The notes under the pieces are model-generated. The model worked only from the letters and a program-made list of their open reading frames with translations, did no database searches and was not told the DNA's origin. A stretch of 64,000 nucleotides of DNA from Lumnitzera littorea (taxonomy: Eukaryota > Streptophyta > Magnoliopsida > Myrtales > Combretaceae), in the NCBI GenBank assembly GCA_024138015.1, contig JAMXBB010000009.1, positions 45,180,972-45,244,971 on the forward strand. Direction: 5' to 3'. Of the stretch, positions 1-12,240 are shown piece after piece; the stretch's first letter is position 1; every line of letters starts with the position of its first letter. A program made the translations under genes and the position numbers.

Positions 1-1838
1 GCTTTGGTTAAGTACATATAAAGGTGAGCAATAGGCTGCACCTATTAATATCTTTACTCCCTCAGTTGCTAATACGTCTCATTAAGACGAGCTAGGAAAT
101 TGAGTCTTTGTTCCTTCATTAAAGGGAACATTATGCTCTAAGGGATTTTTTTCTTTTTTTAATGCCATCCTATTTCTAGGTGCTATTGGAGGGCCTCTTG
201 GTAGTAAGAGTTTTTTTAAGCATGTGCAAGTCATTATGCACTCAGGAGGTGATGCCTTCACTTAACAACGATGATGGAAGTTATTGTGATTGGCGTTCAC
301 ATGGGTCATTAAGCTCATAGTATTTAAGGCTACTTAAACTCTATAATCTAAGGAGCTACTTGGAGGGTGCCATGAATATAAGGCCAATTTAAGGAGCTTC
401 TAGATTCTTATAATCTAAGGAGCTTTTAGATTCATCTTACACATTGGAGCATAAGCTTTCACTTGTAGTGATAATACTTAAGTGCATTCATTGCCTAAGA
501 TAGAGAAGTTTCTTTCATTAGTCGAAGGGGTGTTTTCCACTACTCGGCTACTTAGAATTGTCTTACTTAGTTGCGACAACTTGTAATGCACCTAGGAAGC
601 AATGCTCATACCGGTCTACATTATACATGCTTATCTTTTCGCTGCTTACTTGGGAGTCCATGCTCTTACCAGTCAGCAAGGATGTTTGGTTAAGTGTTTC
701 TCAAGCATAGAAGTCAACTTTTGGTGAACCTAATTAAAGACATCCTGTGCTTTAAAGTAGTAATGATGTAAGATGTAGATGTTAGGGTATTGCCTGGACT
801 TGAGGCATGGAAGCAAATATACTAGGGCATTACTTAGGCTTGAAGGGTAGAAGCTAAGATTCTAGGGCATTACAAGGGCTTAAGGCATTACAAGACGAGA
901 TGCTAAGGCATTGCTTGGGCTTAAAGCATTGCAAGACCAAATGTTTGGGCGTTGCCTAGGCCTAAAGGGTAGAAGCTAAGATGCTAGGACATTACCTAAG
1001 CTTAAAGCATTGTAAGCCGAGATGTTAGGGCATTGCTTGGGCTTGAGGCATTGCAAGCCAAGATGTTAGGACATTGCTTGAGCTTAAGGGGTAGAAGATG
1101 AGATGCCAAGGCACTATCTAGGCTTAAGGCGTAGAAGCTAAGATGCCAAAGTGTTGCTTAGGCTTAAGGTAGGAGAGTCGAGATATTAAAACGTTACTTA
1201 GGCTTAAGGCATGAGAACTAAGATGTAAGGCATTGCCTAGGCTTAATGAATCACGTTAGGAAGGTTTCTTAGTCTTAAAGTTTTTACGTAAGGCTTGGTA
1301 GTAATCATGGAGCTTAGTAAAGCCACTTACACTATAAGGAAGTAGTAACAGCTAACTCTAGCATGAATTGGGAACATAGGTAGGAATTGATTCATGACCT
1401 TGTGATCTCTTGTACAGTTTGCATCATTTGTGCAACTCCTCCTTAATGAGTGCCCTCATCGGTAATAAAAAGATTGAATAATTGAACTAGGAGGCTGGCA
1501 TGTTGCTTACACAACAGTATTAGGGCCTTGCAAAGTTGTACCTTACTACATCTTAACAATGGTAACCAACCCTAGCATGAACTTAGAGAACATGGCCTAA
1601 AACTAATTCTTGACCTTTATTGTCTTCTGTGTATTCTACACCCTACATGCAACTTCAAGAAGACCTCAAATGTTGAACTGTACTAGCTAGTGTTCTTAAG
1701 CAATGGGTTTAACTCCTGCTAGGAAGTCTTCATATCTTATTTTTAGACAGTTACATTAAATGTGTAAGCAATTCTTCTACAAGGAGACATCATCTCTCTA
1801 CTATCACATTTCTCTAATCTCTAATGGAGTTGCCAAAA
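1..1838 (-). mobile_element. Internal region of a decayed Tat/Ogre-like Ty3/Gypsy element
   Basis: This stretch lies just inside the inner edge of the LTR at 1839-2499, so it should be the start of the internal (leader) region of a minus-strand element that runs off the left end. A degenerate primer binding site, reading TGGCAACTCC on the minus strand (about 1826-1835), sits three bases inside the LTR. It resembles the tRNA-Arg type PBS known from Ogre/Tat elements. No gag or pol reading frame is visible here; the most distinct content is the minisatellite at 777-1250. Short degenerate 'taaggagct' repeats occur near 340-440. Assignment to the Tat/Ogre lineage is inferred from PBS and structure, not from protein sequence. 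Confidence 0.45.
777..1250. repeat. Minisatellite, about 41-bp unit, roughly 11.5 copies
   Basis: About twelve head-to-tail units begin with 'agatgctagg' or a close variant, followed by 'gcattgcttgggctta' and a tail. The tail has two forms: 'gcattgcaagcc' (for example units starting near 897, 980 and 1020) and 'gtagaagcta' (near 840, 940 and 1120), partly alternating. Units are diverged (roughly 70-90% by eye), so the array is old. Tandem arrays in untranslated parts of Tat-lineage elements are known and can seed satellite DNA. Confidence 0.85.
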
Positions 1839-2499
1839 TGTAGATGTAAGGGTTTTGACTAGAGTAATCAAGTGCGAGTCATGTAAGTATTGTGTTACAC
1901 ATGGCCTCAAAATAATGATGTGGAGATGACACTTAATGGGGAGGAGGATTAAGCAATCCTAGAGTTTCAAATGCATAAGTGATAGATAAGAGAGCCTAAG
2001 GGACCTAAGACATCAACCTTGTAGTTCTTGAGCAATTAAGATTGTTCTTTGCTTAAACTCTTATTTGATCTTAAAGAGAAGAGGTTTCACAATAGAACAT
2101 CAATTCTATGATCTTTAGAGTTTTGTTAAATGAGGAAGAATGATTGAGTATTTATAGCCTCTTAGCCATGATGGTATCCGTTGGATCATCTTAGCGATTA
2201 ACAAACAAAATCGAATTTTACTCATTCCATAATTATTTGAAATGAGCTCGCAAAGGGCCCAAGGCCAGTAGCCTTCCTCATGGTGCATGAACGTTCCTAG
2301 GAAAGCTTAGAGATAGACGAATCAATCCAATAAGTCCTGTCCTAAGTCAATCAAGCCAATTCTTCTTAAATCATCCTAAATATGGACTGCATTCCCTAAG
2401 CCTTAGGCTTTAGGCCTTATCACTTAGTTGAAAGAGTTAAGCCAAATAAATAATGGGTTTAGCCCAATATATTAATATAACAATTTTTAGCCCTCTACA
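1839..2499 (-). mobile_element. LTR of a Tat/Ogre-like element (minus strand)
   Basis: The block starts TGTAGATGTAAG and ends CCCTCTACA on the plus strand, giving TG...CA termini with a 6-bp terminal inverted repeat (TGTAGA/TCTACA). On the minus strand a TATA-like 'ctataaatac' lies near 2145-2156, a plausible U3/R promoter. A PBS-like sequence lies immediately inside at 1826-1835. The right flank (2500 onward) is a copia gag fragment, so this element inserted into an older copia element. The partner LTR is outside the window, so the target duplication cannot be checked. Confidence 0.55.
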
Positions 2500-2812
2500 T
2501 ATATATTTTTAACTTCTTTATAGGAGTGATAAACATCAAACAAATCATTAGATGGTATTCTAATAATTGTATACCTATACACTTTGTTGGCATGAATCTA
2601 GGCATCGACATTGGCTTTAGTTATAGATTCTGTAAGAACTTTAGCAACTTCATGAATATCAAGAACAAAAAATATTATTTCTTGCCATCTTTTGAAGTTT
2701 TGTCCATCAAAGACTTCAATTTTTTATAATAGGCAATAGGAATAAAAGGATTGTTGTTAGTTGGAATAGCTTTAATTATATCAATAGTTGTATTATAATG
2801 GTACTTAGGCAT
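2500..2812 (-). pseudogene. Ty1/Copia gag fragment, amino-terminal part
   Basis: Read on the minus strand from an ATG at 2812, the translation contains NPFIPIAYY, then after one frameshift in an A-run FDGQNFKRWQE, FFVLDIHEVAKVLTES and SNDLFDVYHSYKE. This is the plant copia GAG pattern (gag-polypeptide/UBN2 type, with the FDGxNFxRWQ signature). There is at least one stop and one frameshift. It ends exactly at the inserted Tat-like LTR edge (2499/2500), so the rest of the polyprotein was cut off or displaced by that insertion. The stretch 2813-2941 upstream is A/G-rich leader with no further signal. Confidence 0.7.
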
Positions 2813-2941
2813 TATTTGGATCCATTAAAAAGAAGAGAGAAAAAAAATCCTTAAAATTGTTAGGATAATGAGAAAGGAATGAGTATGACAAAAATTGACT
2901 TGTGCCTATGAGCACTTACCTTTAAGGATCTTTTCAAAGTA

Positions 2942-5900
2942 TGTAACACCCCGTAAGGGGGGTTTGGTAGAAAAACTTAAAGCTGTTACATCACATGTGT
3001 ACCTATCACATGACAACCATCTTGTAAGTCAAAGATCATAAGAATCTATTTATTTATTTCATTATTTTACTTAATCATTTTATATAAAAGTATACAATAT
3101 AAGAATAACTATGAGATTAGATATCACCCTGCTTTCTAGAATCACAAAAAATTTGAATCCCTTACCAAATAGTAAAATAAGTAATATTTTTATTTCTACA
3201 TCTAGACTTGTTAAGAATAAACTATACTCTTATCTAGGAATAGACCCTCTTTTAGATTGCTGAAGTGACTCTTGTACAGTCAGATTCTTAACCCATCCAA
3301 TGTCTTGACTACTATCCCGTAAGAAAACTATAGAGGAATGAGCCAAAAAATCACAACTAAAGTTATCAAACAATTTAAGTGCAATGCATAAGCAACTAAT
3401 ATAAACACAACATCACACATAATCTTCCCATAACTATGTGAAGTTGAAGATATAACCCCTCCTTAACCTAGGTTAAGGATACCTAGCTAAGCCCAAGTCT
3501 CCACTCTTGATAGAAAACCAATTCTTACCTTAACTCACTGTTTGGGCCCTTGTTATTTCTAGTAATCCATTTTAATAGCCACTAGCTTCCCAAATCCTTC
3601 CTCACGATTGACATCCTCAAATCTTTTTATAGGCCAAAAAAGGAGCAAGTGTAGGCCTCACTTACTCCTTATCATAACTATTAAATAGAGTTAAGTGACC
3701 ATTAGTGTGTATTGTGCAATGCTTGTCTAGATTAAGAGTTCTTAGTTTATTCGTCTTATGTCCAGTTATTGGTAATAAAACAATATATCATAGATAGTCA
3801 GTATCAATGTAACATATAGATGCTTTACAACATAACACACAGAGTATGCTCAGGTACTTATTTAGGAAACAAGTTCAAACACATGCATAGTACACACACA
3901 ATCAATGTACTTACAAGTATAAGCAAGCATAATAGTTCATCGTCTTTGAGAAAACTAAACCCACTTATCTAGGCTCTTAGCCAATTGTTCCCAAAAGTCT
4001 CTAATTGGATTATAGATTTGGCCTATTGATCCTAGACTAGAGAAACTAGAAAATCAAAATATAACACTTAAGTGAAACCAACTTACTATACTTACTCCTT
4101 TAATTTAGCCTTGTTATTCTTTTTTCAAGTCATATAGATAAGTTTCTTAAGAAGTTTCAATTTTTCCAAAGGAAAATTTTAGATCATGCTCTTATGAGAG
4201 AAACTTTAGACAATTGCGCTCAAAATCTTTTATGAAATTAGTGATGATAATCTTATACATAAGAAGTCAAGTTTTATAAATATGGTTTTAATAAGAATGT
4301 ACAAGTAGGCCTTATACTTTTGAAAGTTTGCCAAATTAATATTAAGGATTCAAATAGTGTAAAAAGCAACGCCTAATATATAAGTTTTAAAGATATCAGT
4401 GTATACTTTCGAAGAAATTGCAAGCTTTGATTCCAAAAAATTTTATCAATTTGAAAGATCAACCTTCATCTTTATAAATTCACAAGTTTGCCCCTAATTC
4501 CTGGTATTTTTTAAAAATCCATCAAAAGAATTTAAAGTTTCATAACAAAGATTTTCTATGTTGATAATAACATATCATAATTCTAGAGATATAGGTTTTC
4601 ACAAACTTATAACCAAGGGCCATAATTTTGGTATACAGATATTAGCCCTTGCACTTCCATAAGTAGCTATCTTCAATCAATAATCATAATAGCTCAACCA
4701 ATAGTGCACATATAGTTAAGAGATTACACTAATATTTCATAATAATTTCATAATTGTCATATAGTTGATGAAAATATCATTTGATAAATAAATGTGAAAT
4801 ATTCAAAACTTGGGCTTTCTTAAATTAGCTTCACAAGTATGAAATAAGAATAAAAACATACCTCGTATATTGAAAATAAATAACTTGCCTTAAATGCAAA
4901 CTTGATATTTGGGTTTGAGTTTGTTGGTTTATTTGCAATGTATTCAAGAAAGATTTTATCATTTTTCTTTAATATTTTTGAAAAATTGTGACCAATATGA
5001 AAAATTGTTTCTATAAATACGATATCAAGTATGGAATATACCGACCTACAATGTTGGGTGATTTTTCGATACTCCTAGATATTTATTATTTTATATATAT
5101 TTATGAATAATAAAAGCTATTTACGAAATAAACTAAAAATATATATATAAATTTACCTTTTCTCAACATGACCAACCTCCCTGAAAGTAGATTTAAAAAT
5201 TTATGAATGTTTGCTTCTTTATGTGATGACGGAAATTTGTTAAGCTCGGCAACTAGATTTATTTGGACTATTTTTTTATGAGTTTTTCGATTATTATTTT
5301 ATTTGAAAAATTTTGAGGCTATTCAATACGGTAATGAAACTGTCCTAATGATTTGTAGTCCATGTCAATAGTTGTAACAGTTCACTTCTGGATGCAAGTT
5401 GAATTCTTCTGCGGTAGGTTTTGTCAATTATTTTATTAATTTATTTTTTTATATTTTAATTTTACCTTATCACTGTATTATATTATTAATATATTATATC
5501 TTATGCTTATCCTCAGCCGAATAAGCTGATTCTCATCCTTCAATAGTAAGTTTTCCTTTCTTTTTAATATTTTACCAATTATTATAGTTGTTGTTTTAAT
5601 TTTATATAATATATAATATACATTATATGTTAAGTGAATATTCACATATAGTATAGTTTGTGTAATTCTTAGGGTAGAATTCTCTCTAAGCTCCTCATTT
5701 AAAAAGGTTTCAAAATTAAGTTGAAGTGAAATGTGACTTTATACTGTATAGTATACATCTATTATCAATTTATCATTATGAAGTAATTAAGATTTTACTT
5801 GATAAACTTTAATTTAAGAGCAAGATATCAACAAATTCAACTCATATTTAGAATTGGTGTTATTTAAAAGAAATTTTCGGTGGCCCTAAATCTCCACCAA
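2942..5900 (-). mobile_element. Long LTR of a chromovirus-type Ty3/Gypsy element (inner edge unresolved)
   Basis: The plus strand begins TGTAACACCCCGTAAGG, the classic outer end of long plant gypsy LTRs read in reverse. The sequence then follows the same plan as the LARD LTR at 6641: a 'gaggaatgagcc' segment near 3333, then 'gtgcaatgcataagcaa' near 3380, parallel to 'gaggactt' and 'gtgcaatgcatgttcaag' at 7088-7155. The chromodomain remnant at 6.1 kb lies where pol should end if this is the 3' LTR of a minus-strand element. The right boundary is a guess from the length of related LTRs. No coding sequence is visible inside; 5080-5900 is simply AT-rich. Confidence 0.45.
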
Positions 5901-6089
5901 AGGGTCATAATTAGGTTTTTCTTTTTTATTTTTTATAAGGTTTTAGGTTTATTTGACCTCTTGATATAGACAAATTTAAGAAGCTGAGTTTTGCAGGTTT
6001 ATTGTCTTACTTTCAGCTCGTTTAACTTTTACATAGATAGCGAGGTATTTCATCTTATCCTCCTTGAAATAAGTTTTATGATCAAAACT

Positions 6090-6240
6090 TTATTCATACC
6101 TAGATGTTCAACGAGATGGGAATACTTATGTTGCATCTCTTCTTTAGATTCCTAAATAGCTTCTTCTTTTAAAAGAATGGTCCATTGAGCTTTTACATAG
6201 TTGATGCTCTTATTCTTGAGCAATTGTTCATAATGATATT
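6090..6240 (-). pseudogene. Integrase-terminal chromodomain remnant (chromovirus)
   Basis: The minus strand reads LKNKSINYVKAQWTILLKEE, AI*ESKEEMQHKYSHLVEHL. This matches the carboxy-terminal chromodomain of plant chromoviruses (pattern LRNKxIxxVKVxWxxxxxEEATWExExxMxxxYPxLF), with the conserved Trp of 'ATWE' turned into a TAG stop. The domain normally steers integration by binding modified histones. Only this end of pol remains; upstream (6240-6640) no frame can be followed, so the rest of pol was lost or displaced, possibly when the LARD element inserted at 6641. Confidence 0.7.
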
Positions 6241-6635
6241 TTAATGTTTAAATATTTTAAGATATCTAATTTTTTCTTTTTTCTTTTATTATCAAATATT
6301 TGGCAAAATTAGTACATTGTAAATATCGTTTATATAGGTTAACTCAGTTGTAAGAACATATTTTCTATAATGCATATATTCTATAAAAAAGCTAGCATGT
6401 CAGAGATGTAGGAGTGATACTCCCAAGATAGAACAAGTCATCTATATAAATAGAAAGTAGGTATCGATAGAAAGTAAATAATTATGTAAATGTATCCTGC
6501 TAAAAGAAGAATGTTTTGATTTTGCTTTTAATGCAATAATGACTTATCTTTATCTGGCAAGTAAATAAATGTGTTGAACTAATTGAAAAAAGATTTGATT
6601 TGGAATAATTGCATATTATTTATTTAATATTTATG

Positions 6636-6640
6636 AGTAA
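6636..6640. repeat. Candidate target-site duplication AGTAA, left copy
   Basis: AGTAA directly precedes the TGTCAC edge of the left LARD LTR. An identical AGTAA lies at 16212-16216, directly after ...TTACA. Together they would bound a 9.57-kb insertion. A 5-bp AT-rich match can arise by chance. Confidence 0.5.
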
Positions 6641-9598
6641 TGTCACGTTCCGAAGTGGTAAAGTCGTAACACTCCCGCTGTGTAAACCATTCTAAGCTAA
6701 AAGTTGGCCTTACAACCGCTATCCTAGACCTAATTTATACAAGGCATTCACAACTAACCCACTTTGAAGTAAACAGTTTGTAATTTAAATAAATCATTTA
6801 CCTAAGAAAGTGAGGAAATATATATATACACTATAATTCAATTATTACAATTAAAGTTTACAATATTTCTCCGTAATATATTTTCTAGTAATTACATTAT
6901 TCAGAAATGAAAAATTCTAAAGTAAAAGCTTAGACCTTAAAAATATGTGTTTATTCTTCAAATATTTTTCCTTACTCCCCAAGATCCAGTAGTTACTAGC
7001 TTCACAGTAGTTGTATGCCGCTTTTTAGCCAGCACTTGCACAATGTCTATAGGGATGTGAGCAACAATGGCTCAGTAAGTTAGGATAGAGGACTTAAAAC
7101 TATATCATAAACATAACAAGGTTATCAACCAACTTATTAGGTGCAATGCATGTTCAAGCAAATGCCATCACATGATATTGTTCGGTCCATCGTGGGATTA
7201 GAGAAATTACGTCCGCTTTAATCCGGGTTGAGAAGTTGCCATTAATGCAGCAGCTCACAACCAAACCCAAACTTGTGCAATGGAGACTTCACGGGAGGAG
7301 CGATTACCTTTGAACCATTGACTTCGCCCTTACCGTGACCTCCTCTCCTGTCACTTAGTTCGATTAAGGATGAAGAAGGGACCCTTTGCAATCCTGTGCT
7401 ATCCTTTTCGAAGGGGTCAATATTTGGTCGAAGAATCTTAGGTTTCCCCTAATGGGTTGCCATGCAGGTCCGATTATGATTACAAGTCGTATATTTGATT
7501 AGGTCCAGTTTAAGGTGATCAATAATTTCATACAAATCATACAATACAAGCCAGAACAACAAACAGAATCATAGCATCACTTATAATCAAGTATATACAC
7601 ATAACCAATTATCTAATAAGCACAATCAAGTATAATCTCAAGCCTCCAAAATACAGCATCGTATTAATCCCAACTTACCTCAACTCCTCGCTCACTCACT
7701 CGAGGTCCGACTTGCTCAGGCCATTATCGATCATCCCCATAACACAAACGTAGTTTCAGTTTTTCATATAACTATTATAGGTTCGTTTTATCCTATAACA
7801 CTTATTGTTATGTTTTGCTTAGGGTTTAATATACCTAATTATCTAGGTCTTAAGTCTTTTTTAATTATTCTAAGTTTGAGGTTAGGTTCGGGTTCGGTTT
7901 CAGTTTCTGCATCGATTTCTAAATTAGGTTCTAGTTCTAGTTCGATTTCTAAATATTGTTTTATACTCGAACCTTAGAAATTCGTTTCAACTCATAATGT
8001 GAAATTAATCACATTACTTCTCGATCTCCTAAATACCATCATCACCCCTAGTTAGTATTTTATTTCACCCAATACACTTAAATTCTTATTAGTGTATCGA
8101 ATTTACTCCTAATGTAAGAAATTTTTATATTTTTTATATAATTATATAAATTCGAGTCTTCTATCAGTTTTATTATATATCCCTATTATTTATATAATAT
8201 CAATTTTTATCCTAATATTTTCTATTTATTATATTTCCAACAATTACATATTATGTATTATCACCTATTATGTATATAATACACTTCTAATATTTGTATC
8301 ACTCTAATTACCATCTCCCACATCAATTATCATTTCAAAGTGTCTAAATTCATCCTAAATCAGATTTTACACCTAATTACCCTAATTTACAAAATTAACT
8401 TAAAATTTACTATTTTTCCCTATTACTCATTTACTACATAATTAACCTAATAATTACATCTAACACCCTAAATGCTACAAGTATCATACTTCATCATATT
8501 TCAACATCCTAAAACATATAATTATTCACTAAATTAGTAATTAACCATTTAATTATTTAATTAACTCTAAATTACCCATTTTATGCCTCATTTTAAGGCC
8601 TAAAAATTATCTAAAATTTTCAAAAATTAATTTTTGAAAACAGGCTTCATAGTGCTATTCTATATCATCTAAGTAATCTACAAAAAAATTTTGGGTTCAA
8701 AACTACACTCCTAAGGTCATCTATTTCTAAACCGAAACATGCTCTATTTTGCATAATTTCTTAAGGACCATATATCACGAGACATATTTTCATCAAAATA
8801 ATATTTTTCCTAAAAACTGCATACAAAAATATTGTATAATAACAAAATTCATAATTTTCTAAGCCAATTTACTATTTTTACAAAATTACACAAAATCGGG
8901 CTGGAAATCGAACTCACCGGTCTGGGTAGCTCTGGCCACTACTAGCCACCGTGGCCTTGTCGGACAGTCTGGGCGCTGCCACCACCGTGTGGTGGTGGTG
9001 GCCGTCTACTCCCAACTGCTCGTCTGGTCTGGGTTCTCCTTTAAGGCCCTAATTGCACAATTTTTCCTATCCTTTATTCTAACCCTAATTTTTCTCTCAA
9101 TTTCGCCTCTCTCTATTTTTCTCACTCTCCAAACTGCCCAAATGAGCTTCTGAAAAATTTAGGGTATTTATAGAACTTTAGGAAAATTATTGTACATTAA
9201 TTAGACAAGACAATTGTCTTATCTTCTTCCAATTTCACTTTTGTGTTGTTCTAATTTAATTGGCTATTTTTTTTTTCTTATTTTCCCCAGCTGCCACGAC
9301 CTATATCTGGATCATTCCCTATTTTTCCTTATTTTTTCTTAATTAATTATGAATTTTTTTTAATTATTTAGTATTATTTTAGCATATTTCGCATATTTTA
9401 AGTAATTACGCGTATTTCTATCTATATGTAAATTCATATATAGAACAAATAGATATTCCTAAATATTATTTATGTCATTTTATGATTTTAAGTATATATA
9501 TAATTTATCTCTAGCGATTCATTAATTATCGGAATGCATTTTATATATTTTCGATAAATAACGAGTTATATGCTTAAAATTTGGAATTTTTATATGCA
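6641..9598 (-). repeat. LARD 3' LTR (left copy)
   Basis: Starts TGTCACGTTCCGAAG and aligns to 13183 onward. A TATA-like TATAAATA on the minus strand lies at 9165-9172, equivalent to 15634-15641, and probably marks the U3/R promoter. A 24-bp perfect palindrome sits at 8617-8640. A GC-rich patch at 8900-9035 contains a 60-bp segment absent from the right copy. Similarity to the right copy stops near 9595, before the TTACA edge expected from the right copy, so this LTR's inner edge looks altered or deleted. Confidence 0.75.
9165..9172 (-). promoter_or_regulatory. TATA box of the LARD LTR, left copy
   Basis: TATAAATA on the minus strand, preserved at the same place in the right LTR (15634-15641). 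It sits upstream of the GC-rich transcribed part, as expected for a Pol II LTR promoter. Function is inferred. Confidence 0.5.
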
Positions 9599-11340
9599 TT
9601 TTATATACGTCCGGTCGTATCTTTACCTATTCCATACCTCAACTCTTGAACTTCTGAACCTGATTATCCAGTATTTTTGTAGGTTACTTCATAACCTTAA
9701 AACCAATCTTCCATTCTACTGAACTATCTTCAAATGAAACTTTTGTATAGTCTACTAATTAAGTTTTCAAATGGCTTCCTGATTAACATTCTACTTCTTT
9801 TCTACTTGGATCTTTGCTTGATCTCTTAATTTTCCTTCCTTTGCATTTCTTACCTTAGTATCAATCATGGCTTATTTCATCACCGTAGTCCTCTAGTCGT
9901 ATTGTACTATCTTATAACTTAGCTTTATGACCTCACAAATTTTCTTATTGGTTTATTCTTCATTTATTCCTTATTTGATTGTTTCTTAAGTTTTATTTGT
10001 GACCATTAGCAATTCTAAATTTACTTCATATCATCACCTTTCCTCTCATCTATAATCTTCTACTCAAAATGAGTATACTACTATCATAGCTTCTCATTTA
10101 TTCTTCATACAGCTTAGCATAGGATCAACAGAAGCATATTTGGCAAATCTTGACTATTCTCCATTTCGGATTCAGATGAGATGGTTAACGACTTGACTCG
10201 ACTCGGCTTAAGAAGGATGAATAGACTTTTGACTGACAGACTCAGTAAAAGAGATAATATTAAGAAGGACTGATTATTTGACAAAACACGACACAACAGA
10301 ATATACTAATCAGATCAACATGACATGAGACTTAACAACAACAATTGAACAATTTCAGATTTGCCATGTCCCTGTTGGATTACCTATTGCAATTGCTAAT
10401 ATGAAGTACATTGTAGCTTCATAGCTTTTTCATATACTGGATTACCTCAATGGATTTTTCCTCTGATCACCAATTCAACATTTTTAATATCCACCGAAAT
10501 CCCTTCTCTAAACATAACGAGCTTAATAAAAAGTATCATCTCCTTCGAAAATCATATTATCTTCAAATATGTATACTACTTCTCATCACTTAACTTTAGT
10601 ATTGCCATGCATATAAACTTTATATATCAACATGCCATCGACAGTTATCACATCAAGCGTTTTTATATACAGTTGGCATACATTTGTTTCTCCCAATTTT
10701 GTGAATACAATTTATGCACTGATCCTATCTTGACATCATTCCAATCTAATATTATTCTAGAAATTGATAGTTACCCTTCTAACTCTTAAAATCTCATTTA
10801 CAACGTTCAGTATAGAGTTTTAACCATAGGTTTGATTCTTAATTAACTTATCATAAAATTCAAATATTCACAAAATAATCTTCAGAGATGCATTTGAACC
10901 TTTATAGGTTACTAGTAGATCCAATACTTATTGGTATTTTCTTCAGTCTCTTCTTTATAGATATCAATAAACTTCTCATAATCTATCATCAATAACTTTC
11001 CTTTTAATTTCATTTCCATCATCTCTGGTTACTCATCCTACTACTATTTGAGGGTACTTAGATACATATTCGATTATAGTTTACTTGACAGTCTTACTTT
11101 ATTTCTCATGTACCATTTAATAACCATCCATCTCCTATAATCAAATACAAGGACCATATAATGATATAATTCCACTTGCCTCAGCACTGCATAAAGATCT
11201 CATTATCCATTTCATATTTGTTTGGCTTTACTCACACTTAATTATCACTCCAAACTATAATTCTTCAATTCATGATTCATTAAAGGCCTAAGAATTCTTA
11301 ATATAATTATAGCCTCATAGCACTATTTCTTCTATTGTTC

Positions 11341-12240
11341 TTATACATATAAAGGACTTCTAAAATTAATCATCAAAAATACATTTGATCTTTTTACACT
11401 CCTAGCTACAAATATGTTAATCATCATTGTATTTGCATATGTCCAAAAGAATACTCTTTCGTTGAGAAGCACAATTACATCCATTAAGAGATCGTTAGGA
11501 TATCTACATGTATGAATAACTAACGTAGGATCAATCTTAATTCTCAGAAAAACATGATCAACTATCATACTATATCCATAATTCAAATTACTTATAACAA
11601 CTATTCATTCAAAAAAAATTCCACTACATTTGTCTTTTAATTAATTTAATATCATTTCCACTTGTTGATTTAGTACTTTATACTTCCATAGGAAAATCAG
11701 AACTAATGATCATTTCATATACCTTATCATTATCAAACTCCTTATTATTATCATCATTGATCATCTCCTATATCGCATTCTCATTTTATATAAGATTTAC
11801 TTCTGAATCAAGTTTTAATTATATCTCTATTCTGAATCAGTTTCTAATTTTTCCCTCTTAATGTTTTGCCTTCTTAGAATCTGCTTCTATACCATATTTT
11901 ATTTCGCTTCTACCTCATATTTATACTAAGCACCAAGTTGAAGTCATCTTAGAAATCTTATAAATTTCAGATTCACCTTAATTTTCTGTACATATCACTA
12001 TATCTCTCTTATTCCAAAACTCAAATTGATTTCCACTATTGTTCATGAGTCTTATCACTTCATCATATCTCACCGATTACAACACAAATTCATTAATAAA
12101 CTTCTTAGGAATTTCATCCACAATATTAACATATCCTACCAATTAGTTCTATCAATATTCTTCACATCTCCACTCTATATTAACTCAAAGATTCTTCTTC
12201 ATTCAATCTTAATCACCCAATAAACCACCAATTCTTATAT
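11341..12240. repeat. Internal duplication of the LARD core, copy A
   Basis: Blocks line up in order with copy B: 'gagaagcacaattacatcc' (about 11465) with 'gagcacaactatatct' (about 12362), 'atgaataactaacg' with 'atgaataaccaatc', and 'cttcttaggaatttcatcca' (about 12100) with 'cttcttagtaataccgtcca' (about 12836). Identity is roughly 65-75% by eye. Confidence 0.7.

Noticed and set aside
7860..7960. 'aggttcgggttcggtt' short repeat in the LARD LTRs, considered as a satellite
   Set aside because: Only a few hexamer-like units, shared by both LTRs as ordinary LTR sequence.
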